Assembly (NCBI GenBank): GCA_020348925.1
Contig: CP070758.1
Location: forward strand, 3,915,701-3,949,380
Source: Gemmatimonadota bacterium
GTDB taxonomy: Bacteria; JBHIER01; G020348925
DNA length: 33,680 bases
Direction: 5' to 3'
In this document: positions 6,712 through 15,347 of the stretch, piece after piece
How the letters are laid out: each line of letters starts with the position of its first letter
Position numbering within the stretch: position 1 is the first letter of the stretch
Notes under the pieces: model-generated
The model's input: only the letters and a program-made list of their open reading frames with translations
The model's database searches: none
What the model was told of the DNA's origin: nothing
Program-made: the position numbers and the translations under genes

Positions 6712-9099
6712 GTGGGCCACAACCCTGTGATCGATGCCCCGACGTGCTCGGTTCTGGAGTTCGACAAGATCAGAGAAATTTTGGCCGGATTCACCCTCTG
6801 CCCGATAGGATACGAGCTCGCGAACCGCCTCGCCCCCATTCAGGATGCGGATCAGCTCGAGCTGTTGCAGGATCAGGTGAGCGAGCTGAAGGCTCTGCGC
6901 CAGTTTGATGATCCCTTCCCTCTGGCGACCTGTGAGGATATCAGACCCATTCTCAAAAAGTGTCGGATCGAGGGGATGGTTCTTGCCCCACCCGAGATTC
7001 TGAAAATCCATCACATCCTACAGACGGCGCGGTTGGTGAAGGAGTATGTCGAGGAGCGCCGGACAAAATATCTTCTCCTCTCAGAGGTCGTTGAGCCCAT
7101 CACAGGCTTTCCGGATTTTGAGAAAAAGGTGTCCAAAATATTCGACGACAAGGGGGAACTATCGGATAATGCCAGCGAAGCGCTGCGAAACATCCGGCGT
7201 GAACAAAAGCAAGCCCACGATGCGTTGCGCAAAACTTTGGACAAAGCCCTCACCGAGTTTCAGAGAAAAGGTGCCGTCCAGGAAGCGGTCATCACGATTC
7301 GAGAGGGGCGGTTTGTTCTGCCGGTAAAGGTCGAGCACCGGAATACGGTCGAAGGTGTGGTCCATGATCAGTCCGCCAGCGGGGCAACTCTGTTCATCGA
7401 ACCGCTTTCCGTTATTGAGCGGAATAACCGGCTGCGTGAGCTGCAGCTTTCGGAGAGACGGGAAATTCGCACAATCCTGACCGATCTGACCAAGTGGATA
7501 GGCCAGCATGCCGATGGGATCGGGATCGCTGCGCAGCAGTTGGGGGAGGTGGATTTTATTCATGCCAAGGCGACCATGTCTCTTGAATTTGAGGGAACGA
7601 GGCCGATCCTCAATAGAGAGAATCGGATCGAAATTGTCGGTGGCAAGCATCCCCTGTTGATGAGGAGAGAGAGTTCGGCCAAGGAGAAAGTGGTGCCGTT
7701 AAACCTGAAGCTGGGTGATGGTTTTCGAACCCTCGTCATTACCGGCCCGAATGCCGGAGGCAAGACGGTCGCCCTGAAGACCGTCGGCTTGCTGATCCTC
7801 ATGGCCCAATCGGGAATGCACGTGCCCGCTGCTGAGGGCACTGAGTTGGCCGTATTCGACCTCGTCTTCGCCGATATTGGCGACCAACAGTCGATCGAAC
7901 GGGACCTGAGCAGTTTTTCGGCCCATCTCCAGCAGTTGAAGATCGTCGTGGAAAAATCTGACGAGAGAAGCCTTGTCCTCATCGATGAACTCGGTGCAGG
8001 CACTGATCCCGACGAGGGTTCGGCCCTGGGCATGGCCGCTTTGGAAGTCTTAACGGCGAGAGGTGGATGTATGGTTGTGACAACACACCACGGTGCACTC
8101 AAAGCCTTTGCACATCAACATCCTGACATGGAGAACGGGTCCATGGAGTTCGACCATCGCACCCTGCAGCCGACCTATCGATTCTGCTCCGGGATACCCG
8201 GGAGCAGCTATGCCTTTCAGATTGCCAACAGGTTGGGCCTGGATTCGAAGGTGACCTCGTTGGCTGAGTCATATGTTGGGGAGAAGGGACGGAGGGTGGA
8301 GGAGTTGATCGCCCAACTCAATCGAAGCCACCAGTTGTATGAGGAGAGAAGGCGGAGTGCCGAGGATGAGGACCGTCGTTTGAAGCACCTTGTTACGGAG
8401 TATGAGGGAAAAGTGGCCTCGGCCAAGAAGGAGGCCAAGGAGATTCGGCGGGAAGCCTATGAACAGGCGGATGACGTTCTGGCCAGGGCGAATGCCCTTC
8501 TTGAAAAGACCGTGGCGGAGATCCGCAGAGAACAGGCGGCCAGGGAAATCATCAGGAAGGCGAAGAAGGAGGTGGCCGAAGTCCGACACGAGGTGCAGCG
8601 GGGGCTCGAGGAGAACCTCATTGATGATGATAAGGGATTCGAGCGCGTGACTCCCGGCCAGGAGGTGTGGATTCCCTCGTTGAACGCCCGCGGGACAGTC
8701 CTGACGGAGCCCGATTCGAACCGACGAGTGCTCCTCCAGGCCGGCAGGGCGAAAGTGGAATTGTCTCTTTCCCAGTTGAAGCCGGCAGAGGACAAAGGGG
8801 ATATGCCTCGATACGGGGGTGGTGGAGTCAGTTATACCAGGGAAAGGGACATATCCACAGAGGTGAGTGTGCTGGGGATGACGGGTGATGAGGCCTGCGA
8901 TATCCTCGAAAAATACTTGGACGATGCTTTTGTGACCGGTTTGAGTTCGGTGCGGGTTATTCACGGAAAAGGGACAGGTGCGCTGCGGGAGCGGATTCAT
9001 CAATTCTTGGAGGGTTGCCCGCGAGTCAAGGCGAAACGACTGGGAAATTGGGACGAGGGAGGGGCAGGAGTGACCGTTGTGGAACTCACCAGAATGTGA
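6712..9099 (+). CDS. mutS2: MutS2 family ATPase with C-terminal Smr domain
   Basis: The 795-residue protein has the usual MutS2 length and order: a core/clamp region, an ATPase with Walker A GPNAGGKT (345-352), Walker B LVLIDELGAGTDPDEG (near 422) and an H-loop TTHHG (near 458), then a charged coiled coil (about 525-645) and a Smr domain (about 715-795). MutS2 acts on recombination intermediates and, in some bacteria, on collided ribosomes. The Smr domain keeps HGKGTGALR (near 750) and GVTVVEL, but its N-terminal LDLRG nuclease motif reads LGMTG. The GTG start directly follows the cvpA stop, with AAGGGG upstream. Product assignment is secure; loss of nuclease activity is only inferred. Confidence 0.96.
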   Translation: MGHNPVIDAPTCSVLEFDKIREILAGFTLCPIGYELANRLAPIQDADQLELLQDQVSELKALRQFDDPFPLATCEDIRPILKKCRIEGMVLAPPEILKIHHILQTARLVKEYVEERRTKYLLLSEVVEPITGFPDFEKKVSKIFDDKGELSDNASEALRNIRREQKQAHDALRKTLDKALTEFQRKGAVQEAVITIREGRFVLPVKVEHRNTVEGVVHDQSASGATLFIEPLSVIERNNRLRELQLSERREIRTILTDLTKWIGQHADGIGIAAQQLGEVDFIHAKATMSLEFEGTRPILNRENRIEIVGGKHPLLMRRESSAKEKVVPLNLKLGDGFRTLVITGPNAGGKTVALKTVGLLILMAQSGMHVPAAEGTELAVFDLVFADIGDQQSIERDLSSFSAHLQQLKIVVEKSDERSLVLIDELGAGTDPDEGSALGMAALEVLTARGGCMVVTTHHGALKAFAHQHPDMENGSMEFDHRTLQPTYRFCSGIPGSSYAFQIANRLGLDSKVTSLAESYVGEKGRRVEELIAQLNRSHQLYEERRRSAEDEDRRLKHLVTEYEGKVASAKKEAKEIRREAYEQADDVLARANALLEKTVAEIRREQAAREIIRKAKKEVAEVRHEVQRGLEENLIDDDKGFERVTPGQEVWIPSLNARGTVLTEPDSNRRVLLQAGRAKVELSLSQLKPAEDKGDMPRYGGGGVSYTRERDISTEVSVLGMTGDEACDILEKYLDDAFVTGLSSVRVIHGKGTGALRERIHQFLEGCPRVKAKRLGNWDEGGAGVTVVELTRM

Positions 9100-9180
9100 T
9101 GTCTGCCGTTCTCTCAGTTTTTTCTCGGCTGAGGTCATTTGAGAACCCACAAACTCTTGTGAGTAGCAATAAGTTTTTCC

Positions 9181-9209
9181 TTGTAAGTCCATCGTATTTT
9201 TCCTAATAT
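9181..9209 (+). promoter_or_regulatory. Putative sigma70 promoter for dnaG
   Basis: TTGTAA (9181-9186) and TAATAT (9204-9209) are separated by exactly 17 bases in the 240-base mutS2-dnaG gap. Transcription would begin near 9216, leaving about 124 bases of leader. The leader contains a short hairpin (ACTCCT gag AGGAGT, 9237-9251). Confidence 0.45.
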
Positions 9210-9339
9210 ATTCATCACAAAACGGAACGTGGATATACTCCTGAGAGGAGTAATCCTCAAGCCTTCATTCTGATGCCGCCTCTTCTTTGCGCGACGCATT
9301 GCGCATCAAAAGAGTGTTCTGATTTGGGAGCAAAGGAAG

Positions 9340-11136
9340 ATGCCCTTTCGTATTTCGAATGATATCGTCGATGAGGTCCGAAATCGGACGGATGTTGTCG
9401 AGCTGATTTCAGAGTTCCTGCCGTTGAAGAAACGCGGCAAGAACTACTTTGGACTCTGTCCTTTCCATCACGAGAAAGCACCTTCCTTCAGCGTCAATCC
9501 GGAGCGGCAAATTTTTCATTGTTTCGGCTGCGGAAAGGGGGGGAACGTATTCACGTTCCTCATGGAATACGAGAAGTTGGGTTTCTGGGAAGCGCTCACA
9601 TATCTGGCCAGAAGGGCACACGTCAATCTTCCGAAGAGACGTGCCGATGCACAGCAGGGGGCGGACTCTGATACCCTGTTCTCCGCCAACACCTTTGCAG
9701 CCGAGTTCTATCACAGAGTCCTCCTCCGGTCGAACGCCGGGAAAAGGGCTCTGGAATACTTGGAAAAGAGAGGTTTTTCCAGAGAGATGATGAACCTGTT
9801 CCGCCTCGGCTATGCACCACCGGGCTGGAGCAATCTCTTGGATGCACCGGAGAGAGAAATATCCCCTGACGTGTTGAAAAAAGCGGGTCTCGTCGTTCCA
9901 AGGGAGAAAGGGGGGGGATACTACGACCGATTTCGGGATCGAGTGATGTTTCCCATTACCAATCTTACGGGCAACGTCGTCGCCTTCGGGGGTCGCCTCC
10001 TGTCCGAAAGTGAGGAACAACCGAAGTACGTCAATTCGCCGGAGACATCTATTTACAACAAGGGCAAGACACTTTACGGGCTGTTTCAGGCCAAAGGTGC
10101 CGTTCGTGAAACCGGGCGTGTCATCGTGGTGGAGGGCTATACGGATTTGATCAGCCTCTTTCAAGCCGGCGTTCAAAACGTAGTGGCTTCTTCAGGCACC
10201 GCCTTCACACCGGACCAGGCTCGATTGATCGGCCGGTACACGAAGAACGTCATTCTCCTCTTCGATGCGGATAGGGCCGGCGCGGAGGCTGCCCTTCGCG
10301 GTGTGGAGACCCTATTTGACAACGGCTTGGACGTCACTATCGCTTCACTTCCGGCCGGTGCGGATCCAGACAGCTATGTCCGCGAGAAGGGAAAAGATGG
10401 GTTATCGGCTCTTTTGCGTAAGACCGATTCGTTCGTTGATTTTATCATGAAGAGGACAAGCGAAACCCACGATATGAGCACTGTTGAGGGAATGGCTCGA
10501 GCGGTCGAAACCGTTGTCGAGGTGTTGGCCAAGCAAAAGGATGAAGTGAAGCGAAGTTTATGGATTAAAAAGATTTCCGAGGAGTTCTCAATTGAGGAGC
10601 GGGTGATTCAACGCTCTGTCAATACCGCGAGAAGACGCGGAGACGTTCCGAAAGAGGAGCAGGCCCTCGAGACGACGCAGCCGACGTCAAAGACGGCCGA
10701 ACAGGGCCTGTTGCAGCTCATCTTGGCCAAAGGGCATCTGCTTGAGAACGTGATGGCTGATCTTGCCCTCGACGATTTCGAACAGCCTGACGTGCGCGAG
10801 GTCGTCGAGCTCATGTGCGATCTTCGGAGAGAGGATGAAGCCTTTGACACTGCTCTTCTTATCGACAAATTACGTCGTCCTTCTGCCAAGAATTTGGTCT
10901 CACGCCTGGCCATGGAGGACGTGCCCTCAGACGAACCTGATCGCCTGTATTACGATTACGTGTTTTTCATAAGGAGAGCACGAATTTCGAAAGAATTGCG
11001 AGACGTTCAGGAGGCTCTGAAAAAGGCTCAGAAGCAGGGGGATGATGGCCTCGTTCTGAAGCTGACGGCCCAGTTTCAGGAGTTGTGTCGTTTGAAGGAA
11101 AAGCAAAAAAAAGGTGCTCCTCTCAACAGAGAGTAG
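9340..11136 (+). CDS. dnaG: DNA primase
   Basis: The 598-residue protein makes RNA primers at the replication fork. The N-terminal CHC2 zinc ribbon uses C40, H43, C61 and C64 (CPFHHEKAPSF then FHCFGCGKGG). The catalytic core follows, with YFGGRL-type motifs (VVAFGGRLL) and a TOPRIM fold: EGYTD near 266 and LLFDADRAG near 308. The C-terminal third is the DnaB-interacting helical region. Length is typical. The ATG at 9340 has GGGAGCAAAGGAAG upstream, giving a close ribosome binding site. The stop TAG (11134-11136) lies inside a terminator hairpin used mainly by the convergent gene. No rpoD follows, unlike the Escherichia coli order. Confidence 0.97.
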   Translation: MPFRISNDIVDEVRNRTDVVELISEFLPLKKRGKNYFGLCPFHHEKAPSFSVNPERQIFHCFGCGKGGNVFTFLMEYEKLGFWEALTYLARRAHVNLPKRRADAQQGADSDTLFSANTFAAEFYHRVLLRSNAGKRALEYLEKRGFSREMMNLFRLGYAPPGWSNLLDAPEREISPDVLKKAGLVVPREKGGGYYDRFRDRVMFPITNLTGNVVAFGGRLLSESEEQPKYVNSPETSIYNKGKTLYGLFQAKGAVRETGRVIVVEGYTDLISLFQAGVQNVVASSGTAFTPDQARLIGRYTKNVILLFDADRAGAEAALRGVETLFDNGLDVTIASLPAGADPDSYVREKGKDGLSALLRKTDSFVDFIMKRTSETHDMSTVEGMARAVETVVEVLAKQKDEVKRSLWIKKISEEFSIEERVIQRSVNTARRRGDVPKEEQALETTQPTSKTAEQGLLQLILAKGHLLENVMADLALDDFEQPDVREVVELMCDLRREDEAFDTALLIDKLRRPSAKNLVSRLAMEDVPSDEPDRLYYDYVFFIRRARISKELRDVQEALKKAQKQGDDGLVLKLTAQFQELCRLKEKQKKGAPLNRE

Positions 11137-11142
11137 CACCTT
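11111..11142 (-). terminator. Intrinsic terminator (mainly minus strand) containing the dnaG stop
   Basis: Arms 11111-11124 and 11129-11142 are complementary at 13 of 14 positions around the loop AACA. Read on the minus strand, the stem is followed by a run of eight T (complement of the A-run 11105-11112, partly in the stem), a classic terminator for the TPR gene. On the plus strand only a weak T-tract follows (11147-11150), so it may work less well for dnaG. Confidence 0.85.
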
Positions 11143-11180
11143 CAAATTTTCAAGGAGAACCGTCCGGGATGCTGTGCTCT

Positions 11181-12059
11181 TTACTGTGAATACTTGTCGG
11201 GATTCTCTAAAAGTTCGATTTCGTATTCGGCGGCTCTTCTGTATTTCGGATTCTTCGCCGCGTTTCTGTATTCGGCGATGGCATTGTCATACTGTCCCAG
11301 TTTTTTGTAGGCGTCGCCCAATTCCAGGTGGGCCGGGGCGTAGTTCGCTTTGTGCTTGAGACAGCTGTTGGCCGCGTTGATTGCCTCCACATGGTTGCCA
11401 ACTTTATTGTAGGCAGCGGCCAATCGGTAATACGCCACCCCATCGGTCGGTTTAATCCCAATTGCTTTCTTATACGCCTCAATCGCCTCTTCGTGGTTTC
11501 CCAAATTTGAAAGAGCGACACCGAGATTTTTATACGCTTTATCGTAGGTAGAGTCCAGCGTTGTGGCTCTCTGAAAGGCGTCGGCAGCCTTTTCGTTGTC
11601 TTTCAGTTTGAGGTGACAATATCCCATACTGTAGAATGCCTTCGGGTAATCGGTATTATTATTGATGGCTTGACCGAAGGACTCGATTGCCTTTGCATAA
11701 CTCTCTTTTTGCTGCTGGATCAGACCACGGGCGTAGTGGGCTTCCGCATAGCGGGGATTGATCGTCACCGCTTTTTGATAGGCATATTCTGCCCGGTCAT
11801 AATTCTTGTTCCGTTTGTAGGCGGTGCCCAGTGCGTACCAGGCAGAGACGTTGAGCGAGTCCAGATTCAGTGAGGCCTGGAATTCCGCGATGGCCTCGGT
11901 CAAATTCCCAGCTCGAGTCAACTCCAATCCTCTGTTGTACTTTTCCGCAGCCTCGACATTTTGAGCCTGGGCATCCTGCGCTGAAAGCGACAGCGGGAAA
12001 AGCAGCAAGGCCATGATTCCACACACAAAAACAGATCGATATAACGACATCTTCACCAT
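11181..12059 (-). CDS. Exported TPR-repeat protein
   Basis: The 292-residue protein has a signal peptide (about residues 1-27, ending LSLSAQ) followed by seven consecutive TPR units of 34 residues filling nearly all of the rest. Examples of the consensus are AWYALGTAYKRNKNYDRAEYAY and AYKNLGVALSNLGNHEEAIEAY. TPR arrays bind partner proteins, and the signal peptide places this one in the periplasm or outer envelope. I chose ATG 12059 because TTGGAGG sits 8 bases upstream; a TTG five codons earlier would overlap that site. It is transcribed towards dnaG and ends at the shared hairpin. No enzymatic domain is present, and the partner cannot be inferred. Confidence 0.92.
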   Translation of the reverse strand: MVKMSLYRSVFVCGIMALLLFPLSLSAQDAQAQNVEAAEKYNRGLELTRAGNLTEAIAEFQASLNLDSLNVSAWYALGTAYKRNKNYDRAEYAYQKAVTINPRYAEAHYARGLIQQQKESYAKAIESFGQAINNNTDYPKAFYSMGYCHLKLKDNEKAADAFQRATTLDSTYDKAYKNLGVALSNLGNHEEAIEAYKKAIGIKPTDGVAYYRLAAAYNKVGNHVEAINAANSCLKHKANYAPAHLELGDAYKKLGQYDNAIAEYRNAAKNPKYRRAAEYEIELLENPDKYSQ

Positions 12060-12114
12060 AAAAATTACCTCCAATTCTGATATTTTCTTAGCTCACTCTC
12101 CCATGGAGTTCCGA

Positions 12115-12142
12115 AATATATAAAAAAAAGGAGGGCTGTCAA
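12115..12142 (-). promoter_or_regulatory. Putative promoter for the TPR gene, overlapping a possible terminator
   Basis: On the minus strand TTGACA (12142-12137) and TATATT (12120-12115) are spaced by 16 bases. The same stretch can instead form the T-run end of a terminator for the upstream transporter: CTGTCGGG pairs with CCC..GACAG, with eight T shortly after. Both roles are possible, one ending the transporter transcript and the other starting the TPR transcript. Confidence 0.45.
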
Positions 12143-12192
12143 GGGTAAAAATCCCGACAGGACGAACTGCCGGATTCGTGACCCAATGATCT

Positions 12193-13740
12193 TTAGCGGG
12201 CCCAGCCGGGGACGTGATTGAGGATGATTCCAAAGGCAGGCATGGCCACGATGTACGTCAGGATTGTGAGCATCATAATACCGATGAGATTCATGCCGAG
12301 GCCGGCTCTGGCCATGTCCGGAATCCTTACATACCCCGAGCCGTAGACCACTGCATTGGGTGGGGTTGCCACAGGGAGCATGAAGGCCAGTGAGGCTGCC
12401 ACGGCTGCAGGGATCATCAAAAGGAGAGGGTTCTGACCCATACCGATGGCGGCTGTTCCCAAAATTGGCAGCAACATGGCAGTCGTGGCGGTGTTGGAGG
12501 TCAGTTCGGTCAGAAAGGCCGTGCTGGCCACGATGATGAGGGTTATGAAGATGGGACTGATTCCTTGCAGTCCGGTCACCCCATGGCCGATCCAGGCGTC
12601 CAGACCTGAAATCTGAAATCCTTTGCTCAGGGACAGTCCTCCTCCGAACAGAATCAGTGCTCCCCACGGTATCTTCATGGCCCATTCCCAGTTCAGGATG
12701 AATCGTCCACTACTCACACGTTCCGGCAGGAGAAAGAGGAGGATGGCGGCGCCGATAGCGATGGTCGAGTCGTCGATGAAAGGGCAGAAACTTTCCAACC
12801 CATACAATGTTACGCCAAAAAGCGTTTTTTCGGAGCGGAAGATCCAGGCCAGGGCGGCCGCAATGAAGATGATGAGCACGGTCCTTTCGCCCCGGGACAT
12901 TGTGCCCATACCTCTCAATTCCCTCCGAATGGCTGCTTCACCGCCGGGGATGCCTTTCAATCTCACCGGGAAGGCGAGATTCGTCAGGTACAGCCAGGCC
13001 AGGGGCAGGACGATGCAGACCAGGGGGATGCCCACTTTCATCCACGTGACGAAATCGATGGTCCGGCCATACATTTCCGAGACGATTCCGGCGAGAATAA
13101 GGTTGGGGGGAGTTCCGATGAGGGTTCCGATGCCACCAATACTGGCCGAGTACGCGATACCGAGCATAAGAGCCGTCCCGAAGTTGAACCGAGTTCCCCT
13201 CGTCCTGTCCATTCGGTTCTCTTTGAGAAGCTGCTGGATGTTCATAATAACGGCGAGACCGATGGGCATCATCATCACTGTTGTGGCTGTGTTGGAGATC
13301 CACATGGATAAAAAGGCTGTGGCTATCATGAATCCCAGAATGAGGCGTTTCGGTGTCAGTCCGATGGTGGCAATGATCAACAGGGCGATTCTCCTGTGGA
13401 GGTTCCACCGCTGCATGGCCAGAGCGATGAAGAACCCTCCCATGAAGAGAAAGATGAGCGGGTTGGCGTACGGAGCGGCTGCTGTTTTTGGATCCGAAAT
13501 GTGCAGGAGAGGATAGAGCGCGACAGGGATGAGGGACGTGGCGGGAATGGGTATGGCTTCGGTGACCCACCATGTGGCCATGAGGAGGGCGATGGCGGCC
13601 ATTTTCTGAGCCTCGGCGGTCATACCTGATGGGGTCGGGATGATGAGGAGGATGAGGAAAACGAGAGGTCCGAGAAACAGACCGACAGCCGAACGGGTGG
13701 AATAGGACTGATGGACGTGTTGGGATTCTGTCTCAGGCAT
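12193..13740 (-). CDS. DASS/SLC13-type sodium-coupled anion (dicarboxylate) transporter
   Basis: The 515-residue integral membrane protein has about 11-12 hydrophobic segments. It shows the two paired Ser-Asn-Thr signatures of the divalent anion:sodium symporter family: ISNTATTVMMMPIG in the first half and TSNTATTAMLLPILG in the second. The N-terminal TWWVTEAIPIPATSLIP and late MLPVATPPNAVVYGSGYV segments are also typical. Members move succinate, malate, citrate or sulfate with sodium across the inner membrane; the substrate cannot be told here. The ATG at 13740 gives a normal family length, although no strong ribosome binding site is seen. Its neighbours give no substrate clue. Confidence 0.93.
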   Translation of the reverse strand: MPETESQHVHQSYSTRSAVGLFLGPLVFLILLIIPTPSGMTAEAQKMAAIALLMATWWVTEAIPIPATSLIPVALYPLLHISDPKTAAAPYANPLIFLFMGGFFIALAMQRWNLHRRIALLIIATIGLTPKRLILGFMIATAFLSMWISNTATTVMMMPIGLAVIMNIQQLLKENRMDRTRGTRFNFGTALMLGIAYSASIGGIGTLIGTPPNLILAGIVSEMYGRTIDFVTWMKVGIPLVCIVLPLAWLYLTNLAFPVRLKGIPGGEAAIRRELRGMGTMSRGERTVLIIFIAAALAWIFRSEKTLFGVTLYGLESFCPFIDDSTIAIGAAILLFLLPERVSSGRFILNWEWAMKIPWGALILFGGGLSLSKGFQISGLDAWIGHGVTGLQGISPIFITLIIVASTAFLTELTSNTATTAMLLPILGTAAIGMGQNPLLLMIPAAVAASLAFMLPVATPPNAVVYGSGYVRIPDMARAGLGMNLIGIMMLTILTYIVAMPAFGIILNHVPGWAR

Positions 13741-13770
13741 GCGTTCAAAGAGTATGAAATTCAGGACGGA

Positions 13771-13989
13771 TCATGGCTTTTCGCGAGAGTCCTCCTCGAT
13801 CTCTTCAAACGTCGCATCCTCGATCTCCGCCTCATCGATGTCGCTTCGTATAGGTTGCTCGGACCTTGTGGCTCCCCCCACTTCCGTCCCCTCACTTCGC
13901 CTGTGCTCGAAGAAGTTGCCGAAGAGACTCTTGATTAAACGATACACGATATATATCAACAGGAGATACAATAAGAATCGTATAAACAT
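13771..13989 (-). CDS. Small single-pass membrane protein with acidic tail
   Basis: I do not recognise this gene. From ATG 13989 it encodes 72 residues: a hydrophobic N-terminal segment (FIRFLLYLLLIYIVYRLIKSLFG), a basic patch (EHRRSE), then an acidic tail (DIDEAEIEDATFEEIEEDSRE). An in-frame ATG at 14070 would add 27 residues of less convincing sequence. Neither start has a clear ribosome binding site. It ends 30 bases before the transporter on the same strand and may be cotranscribed with it. The helix plus charged tail suggests an inner-membrane accessory protein, but no function is assigned. Confidence 0.55.
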   Translation of the reverse strand: MFIRFLLYLLLIYIVYRLIKSLFGNFFEHRRSEGTEVGGATRSEQPIRSDIDEAEIEDATFEEIEEDSREKP

Positions 13990-14119
13990 CGTCGGTATCC
14001 ACAAACACTGTGCATTGTTGTTCAAGTGTGGCGATATGTGTATAGCTGGAGCAACAAAGCAGTTTCCCATAAATACATCATTTTCATCCCATATGCAAGG
14101 AAAAAATTAAAATTTCCGG

Positions 14120-14159
14120 TTGACTTTTCACGGGAAAAGCCATATACTACACTTTCCCG
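14120..14159 (+). promoter_or_regulatory. Promoter with inverted repeat around the -10 for the FBP aldolase/phosphatase gene
   Basis: TTGACT (14120-14125), a 17-base spacer and TATACT (14143-14148) form a near-consensus sigma70 promoter about 75 bases before the ATG. CGGGAAA(A)G at 14131-14139 and CTTTCCCG at 14152-14159 are inverted copies flanking the -10, placed where a repressor dimer would block initiation. Confidence 0.6.
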
Positions 14160-14233
14160 CAAGGGATTGATCCGGTTCGGTTACGAATAGTCTGGTGTAT
14201 CTCAAGTTCATTTCAACCGAGAGGAGGGTCCCA

Positions 14234-15337
14234 ATGCCCGATAAGATCACCCTGAGTGTTATCAAAGCGGATATTGGCGGTTATGTGGGCCATTCAAGCT
14301 CGCATCCTCAGATCTTGAAGAAGGCTGAGGAACGGCTCGATAAGGCTCGTCATAAAAAACTGCTGGTCGATTTTTATGTGACCCACTGCGGTGACGACCT
14401 TGAGCTCATTATGACACATCGCAAAGGCACCGAGGATCAGGAAGTCCACGAGCTGGCGTGGAACACCTTTGTTCAATGCACGGAGGAGGCGAAGAAACTG
14501 AAACTCTACGGTGCCGGTCAGGATTTACTCAAGGACGCCTTTTCGGGGAACGTCAAGGGGATGGGACCCGGGATCGCGGAGATGGAGTTTGTGGAACGGA
14601 AGAGCGAGCCCATCATCATATTCATGGCCGATAAGACGTCTCCGGGAGCGTGGAGTATGCCGGTATTCAGAATGTTCGCGGATCCTTTTAACACGGCAGG
14701 GCTCATTATCGACACCAACATGCACGGCGGCTTCGTCTTTGAAGTCATGGATATCAAGGAGAACAAGACCATCAGGCTCTCCTGTCCCGAGGAGATGTAT
14801 GATTTGCTGGCCTTCATCGGTTCCATCAACCGCTTTATGATCAAAGCCGTCTACCGCAAGAGCGATGGGGAGATCGGTGCCGCGGCTTCAACGGACCGTC
14901 TGAGCCTCATCGCCGGCAAGTACGTGGGCAAAGACGATCCGGTCCTCATCGTCCGCTGCCAATCAGGACTGCCGGCGGTTGGTGAGGTGTTGGAGCCTTT
15001 CGCTTTTCCGCATCTCGTGGAGGGATTCATGCGCGGATCGCATCACGGCCCCATCATGCCTGTCTCTTTCGACCAGTCTACCCCCAGCCGTTTCGACGGA
15101 CCGCCACGGGTGATCGCCGCCGGATTTCAACTGGCCGATGGACGCCTCATCGGACCGCGGGACATGTTCGACGATCCGGGCTTCGATCTGGCTCGTCAGA
15201 AAGCCAACGAGATAGCGGATTATATCCGCCACCACGGACCCTTCGAGCCCCACCGGCTCCCCATGGATGAGATGGAATACACGACCATGCCGGATATTAT
15301 GAAGAAGATGGAGGATCGGTTTCAGAAGCTGGATTAA
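14234..15337 (+). CDS. Bifunctional fructose-1,6-bisphosphate aldolase/phosphatase (archaeal type)
   Basis: The 367-residue protein matches the FBP aldolase/phosphatase family of archaea and deep-branching bacteria. One active site condenses triose phosphates and then dephosphorylates fructose bisphosphate, committing carbon to gluconeogenesis. Visible signatures are the metal-binding N-terminus KADIGGYVGHSSSHP (Asp, His), HCGDDLELIMTH, GNVKGMGPGIAEMEF, FRMFADPFNTAGL, and the late GSHHGPIMPV and TPSRFDGPPRV motifs. Length agrees with the family. The ATG at 14234 has AGGAGG 6 bases upstream; an upstream in-frame TTG lacks support. It is the first gene of a plus-strand run. The presence of this enzyme suggests autotrophic or gluconeogenic, probably anaerobic, metabolism. 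Confidence 0.95.
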   Translation: MPDKITLSVIKADIGGYVGHSSSHPQILKKAEERLDKARHKKLLVDFYVTHCGDDLELIMTHRKGTEDQEVHELAWNTFVQCTEEAKKLKLYGAGQDLLKDAFSGNVKGMGPGIAEMEFVERKSEPIIIFMADKTSPGAWSMPVFRMFADPFNTAGLIIDTNMHGGFVFEVMDIKENKTIRLSCPEEMYDLLAFIGSINRFMIKAVYRKSDGEIGAAASTDRLSLIAGKYVGKDDPVLIVRCQSGLPAVGEVLEPFAFPHLVEGFMRGSHHGPIMPVSFDQSTPSRFDGPPRVIAAGFQLADGRLIGPRDMFDDPGFDLARQKANEIADYIRHHGPFEPHRLPMDEMEYTTMPDIMKKMEDRFQKLD

Positions 15338-15347
15338 TGCGTAACGA

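Noticed and set aside
6526-9192. Long minus-strand frames opposite cvpA and mutS2, one of more than 300 codons
   Set aside because: They mirror strongly conserved MutS2 and CvpA coding sequence and show no motif of their own.
12623-13516. A 297-codon plus-strand frame opposite the DASS transporter
   Set aside because: It lies entirely antisense to conserved transporter motifs and its translation is an unbroken Arg/Met/Pro-rich mixture with no recognisable family.
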